A DNA stretch of 31,706 nucleotides from Lingula anatina (GCF_001039355.2 NW_019775744.1:25165-56870); one strand, 5' to 3'. Numbered from the stretch's first letter, positions 21,801 through 31,706 are shown. Translations and numbers: made by a program. The notes: a model not told the origin generated them from the sequence alone.

Positions 21801-23920
21801 CATGTTAAGTACTAGTGTGATTTTTTCTTTTTATCTGGTATGTCAGTTAATGTTCTGTTCTAATGAGTTTATTCTATAATTATTTGTATGCTAGTGTGAT
21901 GACATTAAAAATAATAATAGATGCATTCTATACCTTTGAAGTTGAGCAGGGCAAACATTGGCGCACTGGTTGCCACGGCAGCATGCACTAAGTGAGGATA
22001 TTTCAGACGAAACCAGGCAGACAGCGAGCCTAGGACAGATCAAACTATACCTGTAATTTCTTGCAATATAAGCCTTAAATTAAAATTCAAACTGATCATT
22101 TAATTCATAAGATGTTTGTCTTTGTTTGAAATGCTCTAAAAATTTGACACTTTACTGTAATAAATTAAGAGTATTGATCCAATCTTATCTTAGTATTTTT
22201 CTATGCATTCAGGATTAAACATCACTTCAAATGAATGACATGTGACTCAAGAATACAGTGTTTTGAATGAATAAATGAAAACTGTTTAGTAACCTTAAAA
22301 GAACAATTGTAAAAAATTTTTATATTTTAGCATATTACATATTTTAACATTAAATAAAGAAAAAAAATGCCTCTAATTCAAGGGAAAAATTACAATAATG
22401 TTAATCTGGCAACCCTATTTCTTCTGTCCTCACCAAAGAGGATCCAAGACGTACAGAATTGGATACCATATATCTTCCACCCACTACATACTCAAGTACC
22501 TGGGTAAGACCCCCCAAATGTGATCCACTTAGCGTTGGTGAGATTCATCTTTCTTCCCATGTACTCTCTGAAGTGAGCCAGATCTGCCAGCGCCTGCTCA
22601 CTGTTCAGATATCGCAAGTTGTCCACGCTCATGTCACTGAAAAATATAGAGTTGGGAATTATGTCGTGAAAATGGAAGGACCATTGGGTGATCAGTGATC
22701 AGTGTTACATTCATTTGGAAAGATTTTTATATATGAGCTCAGCTGAAAGAACTTTGTCTAATAAACAATTTATTGAATATGTGATAACTGTGCTATATGA
22801 AATGAATATCTCATCTGGAATCAATAACTTGCTAAAAGTTACAACTTAACCATCATGTTTTCACCTTTCAATAATTTAACCATGTAAAATAAACATTCAG
22901 CTACAAGTATGAGCTCTGTAAAAAGTGTGGTTAAAATGAAGATCAATCCAAGACCCATTTATCAAGATCTTAATTCTCACTTCCTTCATCATTATATCAT
23001 TATTATTATTATTCCTTTTCATATTCATAATCATCATTATTTTGATTTTTATTATTTTTTATTTATCATCATCATTATTATTATTACTATTATTATTATT
23101 GTTATTATTGTCAACATTGGTGCTTACGGCGTAGGGTGGCTCTTCCCATAAAACCTGTGTTCCACCTGGAAACAGATGGCATTGTAAATCTCTGCATTCT
23201 TAATCCACTGTCCAGTGACCATCCAGATAGGATCTGCCGTCCCCTCGCCTCCAATCTGGATAAATACTGGACCACCAGGCTTGTAGAATGTGGCGTTGAC
23301 AAAGTATCTCTGAAAAAAAAAATGCTTTAAATTATTGTTTTTTACATTCTGTATTGCACCAGTTTAGGTAACATTTATGAGTGGCCTGAGTACTACGTGT
23401 AGTAATCCTTAATCAGCCTCTTCTCTTGCACTCTCATGTAAAATTATTATATCATATTTTTACTACCTGAAAGTGCGTAGCAATATGTTAAACTACAAGG
23501 TCGGTCTTGTGGGTAGGGGGAAGGACTTTACCTTTAAAGCAGTATTTCACCTGAAACTTTTAATTTCAGTTTAAAAACTGCATCATGCTACAAATGTTAT
23601 TATTATAATTATAATTATAATTATAATTATTATTATTATTATACTTCACCTTGACATTTAAAGTAGTATTTCATATCACGCTACAAATGTATATACTAGT
23701 ACTGTGATTCTAAGGCAAGCACCTGTTTCCACGTCCTGGCATCTGCGTCATTGAAATGATCCAGCTGCTGTTCTATCCACTGATCTGGTGGCAGTTCATG
23801 TTCCCAGTTCACTGCTGGCACGCCCACCATCCCGCCCCGAGGCCGCCCTCTGTGGAACAGCCGCACACCGCCACAACTTCCCAGGAATAACAACAGCAAG
23901 ACAGCCCTGGAGGTCGCCAT
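18839..23920 (-). CDS. PRSS16: Secreted serine peptidase, family S28 (PRSS16 / K12H4.7-like)
   Basis: Minus-strand exons 23920-23723, 23309-23128, 22636-22500, 22029-21934, 21104-20975, 20617-20503, 20185-19987, 19878-19785, 19420-19212 and 18948-18839 join in phase to 489 aa, a normal length for the family. S28 enzymes cleave after proline in the endo-lysosomal or secretory route; PRSS16 is the thymus-specific member in vertebrates. Seen: signal peptide (about 1-20, [12 protein letters not shown]), the family hallmark QQLDHFN, GGEG (exon 2), [12 protein letters not shown], the nucleophile elbow GGSYPG with Ser170, Asp432 in PNGSIDPW, and His457 in [10 protein letters not shown]. The triad is complete, so it should be active. 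Six N-glycosylation sequons are present (NAT, NLT, NIT, NSS, NRT, NGS). The start at 23920 has a good context (AAAATGG) and directly precedes the signal peptide; the in-frame Met at 23953 is less likely. Vertebrate orthology is not certain; an invertebrate-type K12H4.7 label fits equally well. The exon 6 donor (GTTCGA) is weak. Confidence 0.95.
19012..19047 (-). pseudogene. Partial duplicate of S28 exon 10 inside intron 9
   Basis: On the minus strand 19047-19015 reads [11 protein letters not shown] followed by a stop at 19014-19012, the same eleven residues as exon 10 positions 18931-18899. The four nucleotide differences over 33 bases all fall at third codon positions. The upstream catalytic-His part (GTAHC) is absent. 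The nearest acceptor (ttatcag) would join exon 9 in a different frame, so it is unlikely to work as an alternative last exon. Confidence 0.65.
21332..21665. repeat. Near-identical 163-bp direct duplication around an N
   Basis: 21332-21494 and 21503-21665 are the same sequence apart from about three substitutions, and the unresolved base N (21495) sits exactly at the end of the first copy. It lies in S28 intron 4. It may be a real tandem duplication or two haplotype or contig ends that were not merged. Confidence 0.9.
22985..23110. repeat. ATT/ATC trinucleotide-rich low-complexity tract
   Basis: Imperfect (ATT)n/(ATC)n sequence ending 18 bases left of S28 exon 2, inside intron 2. A similar TTA/AATTAT tract occupies 23596-23642 in intron 1. 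Confidence 0.85.
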
Positions 23921-23953
23921 TTTGGATCCAGTTTGAGGCCATGTGACTGTCAT

Positions 23954-25799
23954 GTGAGCTATAGATATATCACATGACGCGAATTCTGATTTCTTAATTT
24001 ACCTCTATGCCACAAAAATGATAGGCCTTGGCGTTATTCTTTAAGTTTTCAGAGTTTTCTTGCTTTTCTGATATCAGAAGACTTGTTACCTCCCATGTAT
24101 GTATGTGAAATTCTTTATTAGCATATGTCCAAGTGCTCGTTTACAATATTATTATTATTTTTTTTTTTTCAGACTTGTTTTCAGGATGGTGGGGTGGGGA
24201 GGGGGTGGAGGAAGGTGTGTGTGTGTGTGTGGGGGGGGGGGGGGAGAGAGAGAGAGAGAGAGCAACAACCCGAACGCTGTTCAAAGCAATCCGGGTAAGG
24301 CTAACTAAATTGATATCGTGCAACATAAAAAGCTCCAAAAATTAGATGTAAATTTTAATTAAAATGTTTGAAAAACTTAGCCTACATTACAATTCCGTTT
24401 TAACCATAAATTCGCAACTGTAATTTAAGACAATAGGCCTATGTTCAAAATCTAGTAAACATAATTTAACCTACGCATAAAATATGTTCTGGACTTCTCT
24501 TAATTTCGGCTTGCAAGAGTGTCGTAGAGGGAGTGTGGTAGGATTTGGCCGCACGTGGATAACACTTTTTCTTATTGCCCCAAACCACGGCGCAACCAAA
24601 AATTTCTTTTCTTTTAAGAAAATCGCCAATGGTGACAAAACTTCTTTATCATCATACTCTGTTTTTACGTGCTTTGATAATGTCTCCAAGTGGACTAAAA
24701 CAGACATTGTAAACATTTCGCAATATTTTATGCGTGTTGTAAATGTTGCAAAATAGTTTAAACAGCCATTGTAGGCTACGTAAGCATTTCGCAATGCATT
24801 TTTTTCTTCTTTTTTAATGCGTTTTGAAAAAGTTTCAAAATAGCTCAAACAGCCATTATTTCGCAATGTTTTTGCGTGTTTTGGTAAAGTTGATGGATTA
24901 AGACACATCAGATGGAAACAGAAGAATAGACAGCGTGACCTGGCAGGTAAAAATATCTGGATCAGACCAGGTGAGTGCATGAAAATATGGCATGATAATA
25001 CCTAAGCAAACATAAAAGTTCAAACTCCTACCCAGAGGTATTGTGGCGTTAACATATTTCTTCCAAAAGTGGCTTTTATTCAGAAACAGTCCAACCAAAT
25101 CCACCCATATCGAGTGTTTGTATTAAATATCGGTGCTCTCCACCTACGCACAAGGAGCCTTCCCTGGACTTTTCTGCTTGAGAAATTATTTCGCAATATC
25201 TCACGTATGGCCCCGCATAATATTATATCAATAAAAAAAGGCGGTGGCATGTTTGATATTAGAAGCTTCTTCCATCTTTTTTTTTTTTTTTTTTTGTCTA
25301 TTTTCTAATCAACGCAGTTCATTTGTAGCAACGAGGACTCAAATTCAATAAATTCATTAATCTATTTATTTATCCATTTATATGTTTGTTTTTCATTTTT
25401 GTGCTGGATTCTTTGGATATGAAATCGTCTCCTTAAAAAGGGAATGCCCGTTAACGATTGAGTCAAAAGTTACCTACATTAAATAGTGCTAAGAATTCCG
25501 TTCTATTTACGTAGCCTTTCTTTTCTTTAAAAAAAACATTCAAATTTTAAGCCACTCGACTTTCTTGCTTGCTTAGATCAATTACAATGTTATCACTCAA
25601 ATCACTCAAATACCTTTTTATTTATTTATTTATTTTTATTTTTTTTTATTGCTATCAAAATTTCAAGACTTCTAACGTGAAAGGAAAATTCCCACAGTTC
25701 AGTAGCTGGTTCACATGTCAAAGGTGAACGGTGGGGTTTACCTTTATATTGTCCCCGCATGCCATTGTTTGCGGTGTAAAGCACTGCGCCCCGTGCCCA
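23954..25799. other. Divergent spacer between S28 peptidase and acidic-peptide genes
   Basis: Contains a composite simple repeat at 24160-24262 (T run, (GT)8 at 24215-24230, G14, then (GA)n), a degenerate tandem array at 24662-24890, and a TTTA tract at about 25614-25650. The S28 promoter should lie just right of 23954. No reliable gene is seen. The longest open frame (minus 24980-24471, 169 codons) overlaps the tandem array and matches no family I know. Confidence 0.55.
24662..24890. repeat. Degenerate tandem array, about four units of 60-90 bp
   Basis: Units begin near 24662, 24705, 24767 and 24853. Shared words are acagccattgt or acagacattgt, catttcgcaat, tgcgtgttttg and aaaatag. On the minus strand the array stays open and gives imperfect repeats such as NNGCLSYFETFSKRIK, YNGCLNYFATFTTRIK and MSVLVHLETLSKHVKT. 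Confidence 0.65.
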
Positions 25800-25806
25800 T
25801 ATAAAA
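25800..25806 (+). promoter_or_regulatory. TATA box of the acidic secreted-peptide gene
   Basis: TATAAAA lies 33 bases upstream of an initiator-like TCCATTG (A at 25833) and 89 bases upstream of the start codon. It is the clearest core promoter in the window and suggests strong, tissue-restricted or inducible expression. Confidence 0.7.
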
Positions 25807-25888
25807 CCTCACGGTATCCAAGGGCCTTGTCCATTGTGAGCCTGCGCCACACGACTTCCCACTCCACAGGTGAACTAGAAGACCCAAG

Positions 25889-28800
25889 ATGTCGACAATC
25901 CTTCGACTTTTCCTTCTCGCCGCCTTCGTGGCGTGCGCGGTCGCCAGGACGATATCCGAGGCTGAGCTGGTAAGTTTGGGGGATCTGTGGAGTGACGATG
26001 AAGTAGGGACGGGGACCCCTTCACGTCAATTGATACATTTATCAGGTTGATTTCTAGATGTTCGATCACCTGATTGCTTTGTTTACATCGTAAATAAACT
26101 GGTGATTGAAAAGAGAGGATTATTTCAAATCTGTTAAGTTTTAATCATCTTAATCAATTGTTAATATATGCATACAAAAGTGTTGTGTAACTGGCCTTTT
26201 AAAGGGATTTAATCCTTAGTGTAATGTCTGTATCAACTAGTGTCCTTTAAAGTTGAGTGAACAATTATATACCCTGAACTCAAAAACAATGAAGCAATGA
26301 AGCAATGGACTTTGCTAAATCTCGGTGTTCTTACTTGTGAAAAAAATGTTTAATGAGATTAAATTACAGATTGAAGCATCTTTTAACAAATACCCGCGTC
26401 ATTAATTGAAAAGGACCTCGGGAATCACTACGGTTATATTTTACGGAAATGTCGGACTAAACGATATAGATATATATATACTGCTTCTACATGTATCAAA
26501 GAACTGTGGTTATTCATGAATTTTTTATTGTTAGATTAAAGAGGAACACGAGTTTTCATTTTTCTTATTTTCTTTACCTTCTTTAATACTCATTTTAAAG
26601 GTTTGTTTAAAGATTGAATCGAATTCCATTTAATTACTATCTTATTGTATATGCATTCAATATATATTGCATGTTGTATGCAATGAAAGCTGAACAAAAC
26701 TGAAACAAGTTGAGCATCAAAATTATTGGTTTTGACCTCCCCCCCTCAACTATAATACAATCAGGCAAGTTTATCGTAAAAGAGGGATTTTGTTACGGGA
26801 CTGTCATTAATTTTGTTAGCTTTAATGGGATTTAAAAATATATATATACTGTAATTTTATAATTCCTAGTACAGTACAAGTCCTGATTCTGCTAAGAATA
26901 TAAACTTCTGACGTGTCTTTGCTTGAATTAAAGCTTCAATCAAATTTTAACCCTTTTCAAAATTAGGTGAACTTTTTGACGGACATTTCTAAAAGAAAAG
27001 ATGTCTGATTTAACTGTGATGTGACTACAGCTGGGGCAAGGCGTCTATCTATATCTCCCTCTAGGGATAAAAAAGTATTGAGATAAACGTGGTGACTAAG
27101 CTTCACGATAAGAGCATTGAAAATTGCTTGAGGTACGTCTGGATTTTTTCCTCAAACACAAAGAGTGCACAGCGGTGGATTTTGCAAAAAGCACCTAATG
27201 TTATAGAAACATACTATAGACCACAACCTGACCAGAAGGCAAAATACCATATTACGGCGACGGCATAATTGTTGTGAAAAAATCAGTACAGAAATGTTCC
27301 TAGCGAGTGAAGAAATAAACCCGAAGATCTAGTAAAAACTTTGTTGTCCCCCTTTCAGAGCATGCCATTTATCCGCCTGCACTTGCGGTTAGAAAAGTGA
27401 AGATTTCACCAGAAAAAATGTATTCGTAAAAGGCATTAAAATGGCCTAAGTCTCTAGGAGTAGTGTAGTAGTGGTCAGCTGAAACGGGAATGGCAAAAAT
27501 CTTGACCAAAGTTGAATTTAAAGTGGACCCTTTCCAGTTAAGCGGGTTCCTTCACACACACACCCTCCACCCCCGCCCTCTGTCTGGTGTCCCTGTATTG
27601 TAACTAGTCTTTGAGTAACGTGTGCATTAAGATTAACGTTAATAAGACCAATGGAGCGATCGCGTTTACCAGCGTGTGCATTGCGAAATCACAAGGTATT
27701 CTGTTATTATGTCTTTAAATATTATGTTACCCTGGTCAAGTTTTCTTTTGATCGATTTCATAGAGCCTGATAAGAATGCAGCATATTTCAATGTCAAATA
27801 TGTAATGAATGCTCGCATTTTGCAAGGTTGAAAACCTACGAGTGATTACACAATCGCAACTTCTTGGTAATCCTTGTCACAAACGTACAGTAATAGCAGA
27901 ACTGTGTGAAGCCGTTAGACCGGCGTCATTTTATACGTATTTCTTGCTTTTGTATGAGAGGAAAGCAGCTGCGAAATAATACTCGACTGCCAAAAAAAAA
28001 AAAAAAAATCTTAACTCTTTCGATAAGGTGCACCTGGGCAACGCCCTTAAAGCGTGCGGTCACGTGACCACGGCAGCACTGGTGGGGCGCAATTTGTTTG
28101 TGCTCTACGACCGCCTAGAAGTCGTGCCGAGTTTCCTGAAGTGAGCTTATTACACAAATTTAACCGGTTTGGACAGAGAAAACCGCTCTCTCCCCATCAG
28201 ATTTAAAAGAAATTAAAAAAAAAAAGAAAAGAACCTCCCCGAAGCATCTTGCATAGGCCTATATATGAATGGTTTTCAAAAATTATCATATAGGCCTATG
28301 GTTCTTCTAAAGGTGTCTTGGGATACAGGTATTTCTATAACAGAAACATTCCCCCTTGTTATTACTTTGTTTTTATTCATCTTTATTTAAGTCGTAAGAA
28401 TTAAATTTTACAGTCAGAAAAACTTGGAAATTCGCTACTAGGTTGACGTTACATTTGAGCCATATCCGCTGCCAATTCGTGAGCCAGGCCTTGCCCCCCT
28501 TTACCCGAGAGTGCAGATGGTTAAAATAAGACTGTTAAACCGGTTTTCTGGACTTAAAACTATTGACTTATAAAATTGCCTACAGCGCCTTCATAGTCCC
28601 CCAGTTCTTTAGTGTACAACGTTTATGTTGCTTTAGACAGAGCCGATTGGAGATTTCAGTGTACACAGACTTGTGTAGAGGTACAGCGATTTGAGGTCCA
28701 ATCCCACCTTATTGTCAATCACAGCAATTATCATGCACGGGACCCCCCACCCCCACCCCCACCCCCGTGATACAGGGTCCGGTCCTCATTGATTTGTGCA

Positions 28801-30855
28801 GGTAAGCCCCGTCTTAGATTCTGAATCAATGAGGTAATGCTAATCATAACCTGTTTGAATCAAACGAAGGACGGAGTCTCTGGATCTAAATCTGTTACAC
28901 GGAACCTCATTTTCTAACACTGGGATAGTCTGGGTTTCCCACAGAGCAACTCATGTCCCATAGTTAAGATTGCTTTATGTAGTTAAGAATAAGAATGAAT
29001 AGCACACCTTCAAAACAAGTGTTCGTGTCACTCTCTGACTCTCCTCGACACTAATGGCGTCCACTTAAAGCCGCCCTCCTGCTGGGCGTTGATCGCCTCT
29101 CCTGTTCATCAACCCAATCACTTCTTTCTACCTGTACACGTTATGTGATCGGACAGTTGCGCCCCTGTTAATCCCGGCCTTGCGACCACTTGAAGAAACA
29201 GCGTTGCTTCACTCTCACGGCGAAAGAAAGGGCTGCAATGTTTTTAAAAGTTGGTCAACAATGATGTATGCATCTGAAGTTGACTATCAAATATTGTCGG
29301 AGCCTGACATTTGCAAGGAGCGAAACTGGGTAATAATCCGTTTTCTTAACGTTCTAAAGTCCGGCGTGACAGGTTCTTAAATGTCGACTTGAAGGGCCTC
29401 TTTGCAAATATTTTATCTGGGGGACTGAGTTTCAGGAGACGCTGGTTCCTTCTGGCCTGTGCTGCACCCTGGCGGTCGCTAAATTTGTCGTAGAACGTTT
29501 TCACAAACGTTCCTCCGTCCTTCTAATTTTCGGAATTTAGTTCAGAGGAATTCGTCCTGAGTGGATGCATTAAATAAAAAGTAACAAAGACATTTAGGCT
29601 CTATTCCCATAGATTTTAGATCGATCTATCCCCGCGGGGAGTCTCACTAGATTACTTCCAGATAATCCGACTTAAATATCTACTACAAGTTGTAAGGAGG
29701 TAATTAACTTTCGTGTCCGCCCGGCTGACAGCTATTTAGCTTGAACCCCCAGGGAGTTAGGTCGATCTAAAGTAGGTCGATCTAATCTATGGAAATGGGA
29801 TGTTAGTCTGCGCGGGGATTTGACCCGTGGTGGGCCGCTCTTGATTTTGAATAAAACCCTGTGAATCTATCTTAAAGAACATACACTGCTCATGTAACTA
29901 CAATAAACAGTACACGTATTTCAACATAAGAACAAAATATTCGTTTTTTTCTATTCTCTTTAACAAACATTTTTCCCCAAAAATTTGTTTCTTCAGCCAC
30001 GTTTCCCCTATAATTGGTAGTGAGGATCAGCTACCCGACTTCATGGGTTAAGACCCCATTTCCAGAGATTAGATCGATCTAATTTAGATCGACCTAACTC
30101 CCTGGGGCTTCACGCTAAATAGCTGTCAGCCGGGCGGACACGAAAGTTAATTACCCCCTTACAGCTTGTAGTAGGCGGGACGGATATTTAAGCCGAATTA
30201 TCTGACAGTAATCTAGTGAGACTCCCCGCGGGGATAGATCGATCCAAAAGCTCTGGGAATACAGCCTAAGACACTCAATATCCAAACCAAAATAATTCGA
30301 AACAACAAAAACATCTTCCTCCTCATCATCATCAACAGCAACAACAACAAAGAACCGTCCCGCCTACTACAAGCTTGTACTTTGAAATTAATTGATTATA
30401 AAATAAAAGATTTGATCTATGCAAACAACTTTTAAAATAATAAAGCACGAAGCCAGCAGAATTTCGTTGCAGTGTGTTGTAGAATTAGTTACCTTAAGCG
30501 TTTAAGCATACAAGCCAGGCAAGTTACAGTAACAGTGACAACCAAGAGTTTAACTTAGCATTTACTTTTTTCATTACTCTTTTTCTAGCAGGCCATTCTT
30601 GAGCCGGCGGCCAAAGAAAGCTCGAAGTTCCAGTTGCGCAAGGCTGCCAAAGATGATCACGATAATGATGATGATGATGATGATGATGACGATGATGATG
30701 ACGATAAGAAAGACGGAAGCAAGGGCTATCCCAAACTACTACGTAAGACATACATTTCTGTAACAGCATCTGTAGATAGTCAAATTCGAATCATCCAAGA
30801 AAGCCCAAATTCTCGCGATCAGCGTAAAATAAAGCAAGATTTTGCGGGTTTTTAA
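25889..30855 (+). CDS. Small secreted Asp-rich peptide, unknown family
   Basis: Exon 1 is 25889-25969 (27 codons: a Leu/Ala-rich signal peptide, cleavage probably after VACAVA or VAR) with a good donor GTAAGT. Exon 2 begins at 30592 and encodes AILEPAAKESSKFQLRKAAK, a run of 13 Asp (GAT/GAC codons) ending in DDDDKK, and then GSKGYPKLL. Two ends are possible. If the donor C|GTAAGA at 30743 is used, exon 2 is 30592-30742 and the gene continues past the window. Read through, the frame stops at 30855 and gives about 114 residues. The codons after 30742 are AT-rich like intron, which favours the first model. The mature product is basic-acidic-basic with no Cys in the part seen. Poly-Asp secreted proteins in molluscs include shell-matrix calcium binders, and acidic propeptides also occur in peptide precursors; I cannot choose between these. 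The acceptor is tandem (TAGCAG), allowing an extra Gln. The signal peptide, TATA box and phase support a real gene. Confidence 0.7.
28028..28140 (+). other. Orphan exon-like segment within the 4.6 kb intron
   Basis: An AG preceded by a modest pyrimidine tract (cttaactctttcgataag) is followed by an open stretch of GC-rich codons translating as VHLGNALKACGHVTTAALVG and NLFVLYDRLEVVPSFL, then a good donor at AA|GTGAGC (28141). GC at third positions is far higher than in the surrounding AT-rich intron. Joining to exon 1 is in frame, but joining on to exon 2 at 30592 would change its frame. I do not recognise the peptide. It may be an alternative last exon (stop TGA at 28139-28144 region in frame), part of another gene, or a conserved regulatory patch. 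Confidence 0.25.
28058..28069. promoter_or_regulatory. Palindromic E-box GGTCACGTGACC
   Basis: A perfect 12-base palindrome around CACGTG, containing GTCACGTGAC, the binding sequence of USF/MITF/TFE-type bHLH-ZIP factors. It lies in a local GC-rich island in the large intron, inside the exon-like segment. Confidence 0.4.
28743..28766 (-). other. Predicted G-quadruplex, four G5-6 tracts
   Basis: The plus strand reads C6-A-C5-A-C5-A-C5, so the minus strand (the template of the acidic-peptide gene) has four G tracts of at least five separated by single T loops. This is close to the ideal parallel-quadruplex pattern. It lies in the 4.6 kb intron. Confidence 0.8.
29595..29806 (+). mobile_element. 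MITE-like element, left copy of an inverted pair
   Basis: About 210 bp, matched in reverse orientation by 30048-30269 with long identical blocks (for example tccccgcggggagtctcact and aattaactttcgtgtccgcc). Its own ends are also inverted repeats of one another: cccatagattttagatcgat at the left against gtcgatctaatctatgg at the right. It lacks a short gcccgcc-containing piece that the other copy has. No ORF. It lies in the intron of the acidic-peptide gene. Confidence 0.85.
30048..30269 (-). mobile_element. MITE-like element, right copy of an inverted pair
   Basis: Reverse-oriented copy of 29595-29806, about 220 bp, with an extra roughly 9-base insertion near 30172-30182. The palindromes GATCGATC and TCCCCGCGGGGA are kept in both copies. 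The 240-base spacer between the two is unrelated AT-rich sequence. Transcribed through the intron, the pair could form a long double-stranded stem. Confidence 0.85.
30304..30352. repeat. CAT/CAA trinucleotide tract
   Basis: Short (CAT)n followed by (CAA)n, just right of the inverted MITE pair and inside the same intron. Confidence 0.8.
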
Positions 30856-31603
30856 GAAGAGTGAAGTCAGGCAATATTTATCCAGAAACACTGTTTGATT
30901 GTTTTCTTTAAATTTCTGTTCAAATTACAGTTAATTGTACAACAGTTTGAATTACTCATATTTTGGATGAGATTTTTTATTACTTTCTAATCAAAGTTTT
31001 GCCCTTATCGCTTAAATGTTAAGCCTTAAGTCACGTCGATTCTCAGATGTTTTCTAGCCTCTAGTGGCGTCACGTAGTACAGAAAGCCTCTGATCGTTTA
31101 AGGGAATCTCGGATGATTTCTACGACAGATATCTTGGCGGAATCTTGAAGGGAACAAAACTTAATATAGTCCAGTATATTTGTAAACTGATACCTCAGTG
31201 GTTACTATATATAACATGACCTTAAACCAATGCTGTGTCATTTCGTTGATAATCTGTCCTCGATCTGCTCCTTTCCTCATGTGACCCATGCAATACGGGT
31301 GATTATATTGTCCACACTATGGGGTCGGCAATCAACGGCACAATCAACTGCTTTGTAAGCGACTGTTGTTTCAAATCACTGCGCAGATCAGTGTGGTACT
31401 CTGGCATAATTTGCAGGCGGATATTAGAGAAACTTTGGTCGTACCAGTGTTCAACTAAAGTAAATACTTGTGTTTAAAAAGTTCTTGAATATATGTGTGA
31501 AGAAACACAAGGGTGGGGCCATTGATGTACATGTACTGTATTCCTGAGGGACCCGAGGGTACAACGCTTACGATTTTGCATGTACCAGTGCTTAAAAGAG
31601 ACT
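30856..31603. other. No gene recognised, probably intron 2 of the acidic-peptide gene
   Basis: Candidate acceptors in phase with the exon 2 donor (after 30930, 31046, 31058 and 31417) all lead to stops within a few codons, so no convincing third exon is seen. The next exon, if any, lies beyond the window. Confidence 0.45.
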
Positions 31604-31706
31604 GGGGGGGGGGGGGGGGGGGGCAAACCCCCCAAGGTTTTTAAAAAAAGAAGGATTTTAAAAAGGTGTCTTTTTTTTTTTTCCAAACCATTGGCCTTTT
31701 AATTTT
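31604..31706. other. Homopolymer-rich, low-quality-looking end
   Basis: A run of 20 G is followed by about 80 bases in which most bases occur as runs of two or more (caaaccccccaagg, then long A and T runs). This resembles degraded read-end base calling more than genomic sequence, and it coincides with the window edge. Confidence 0.6.

Noticed and set aside
23921-23953. Upstream in-frame Met of the S28 peptidase
   Set aside because: The second Met has a better start context and directly precedes the signal peptide; eleven extra polar residues would weaken it.
24484-24756. Plus-strand 90-codon open frame beginning MFWTSLNF
   Set aside because: It overlaps the degenerate tandem array, has no recognisable domain, and competes with a longer minus-strand frame.
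29180-29380. 66-codon plus-strand open frame in the large intron
   Set aside because: No splice sites, promoter or family similarity support it; the length is expected by chance.
30696-30710. DDDDK as a trypsinogen activation peptide
   Set aside because: No protease domain follows and the Asp run is far longer than the four or five in trypsinogens; the match is a by-product of poly-Asp followed by Lys.
30524-30769. Minus-strand His-rich open frame
   Set aside because: It is the complement of the GAT coding repeat of the acidic peptide; no start context or splice support.
1-31706. tRNA, rRNA or other structured RNA genes
   Set aside because: No tRNA A/B-box pair with a cloverleaf or rRNA-like sequence was noticed by eye on either strand; a covariance search could still find short ncRNAs that I missed.

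Overview
The window is nuclear DNA of an invertebrate animal. Genes are split by GT-AG introns, introns and spacers are AT-rich, and there are many microsatellites and small foldback elements. Gene content and repeat style suggest a lophotrochozoan, most likely a bivalve or other mollusc; this is a judgement from general features, not a proven assignment.

Layout, left to right. (1) 930-6955, minus strand: the first eleven coding exons of XPC, the nucleotide-excision-repair damage sensor. Its 3' exons (BHD1-3) lie beyond the left edge. (2) About 7.6-9.1 kb: a head-to-head spacer that probably holds the promoters of both XPC and the next gene. (3) 9113-13142, plus strand: a complete nine-exon gene for a mitochondrially targeted hybrid-cluster protein (Hcp), with every cluster ligand present. 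(4) 13.1-16.2 kb: a convergent spacer with a MITE-like element. (5) 16190-17335, minus strand: an intronless MSL2 gene (RING plus CXC domains). (6) 18839-23920, minus strand: a complete ten-exon secreted S28 serine peptidase of the PRSS16/K12H4.7 type. Just 3' of it is a roughly 200 bp hairpin element, and its last intron carries a decayed copy of part of the last exon. (7) 25800 onward, plus strand: a TATA promoter and a two-exon (or longer) gene for a small secreted peptide with a run of 13 Asp, split by a 4.6 kb intron. That intron contains an orphan exon-like segment, a strong G-quadruplex motif and an inverted pair of MITEs. (8) The last 100 bases look like low-quality sequence.

All four protein families were recognised from conserved residues, and exon phases were checked for continuity across every junction: XPC 11 exons, Hcp 9 exons/634 aa, S28 peptidase 10 exons/489 aa. 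The genes do not form an operon or an obvious functional cluster. The most unusual items are the intron-bearing Hcp gene in an animal, two lineage-specific features of XPC (a second W-E-E-V acidic motif and a duplicated roughly 80-residue N-terminal block), the synonymous-only exon-10 relic in the peptidase gene, and the nested inverted MITE pair.
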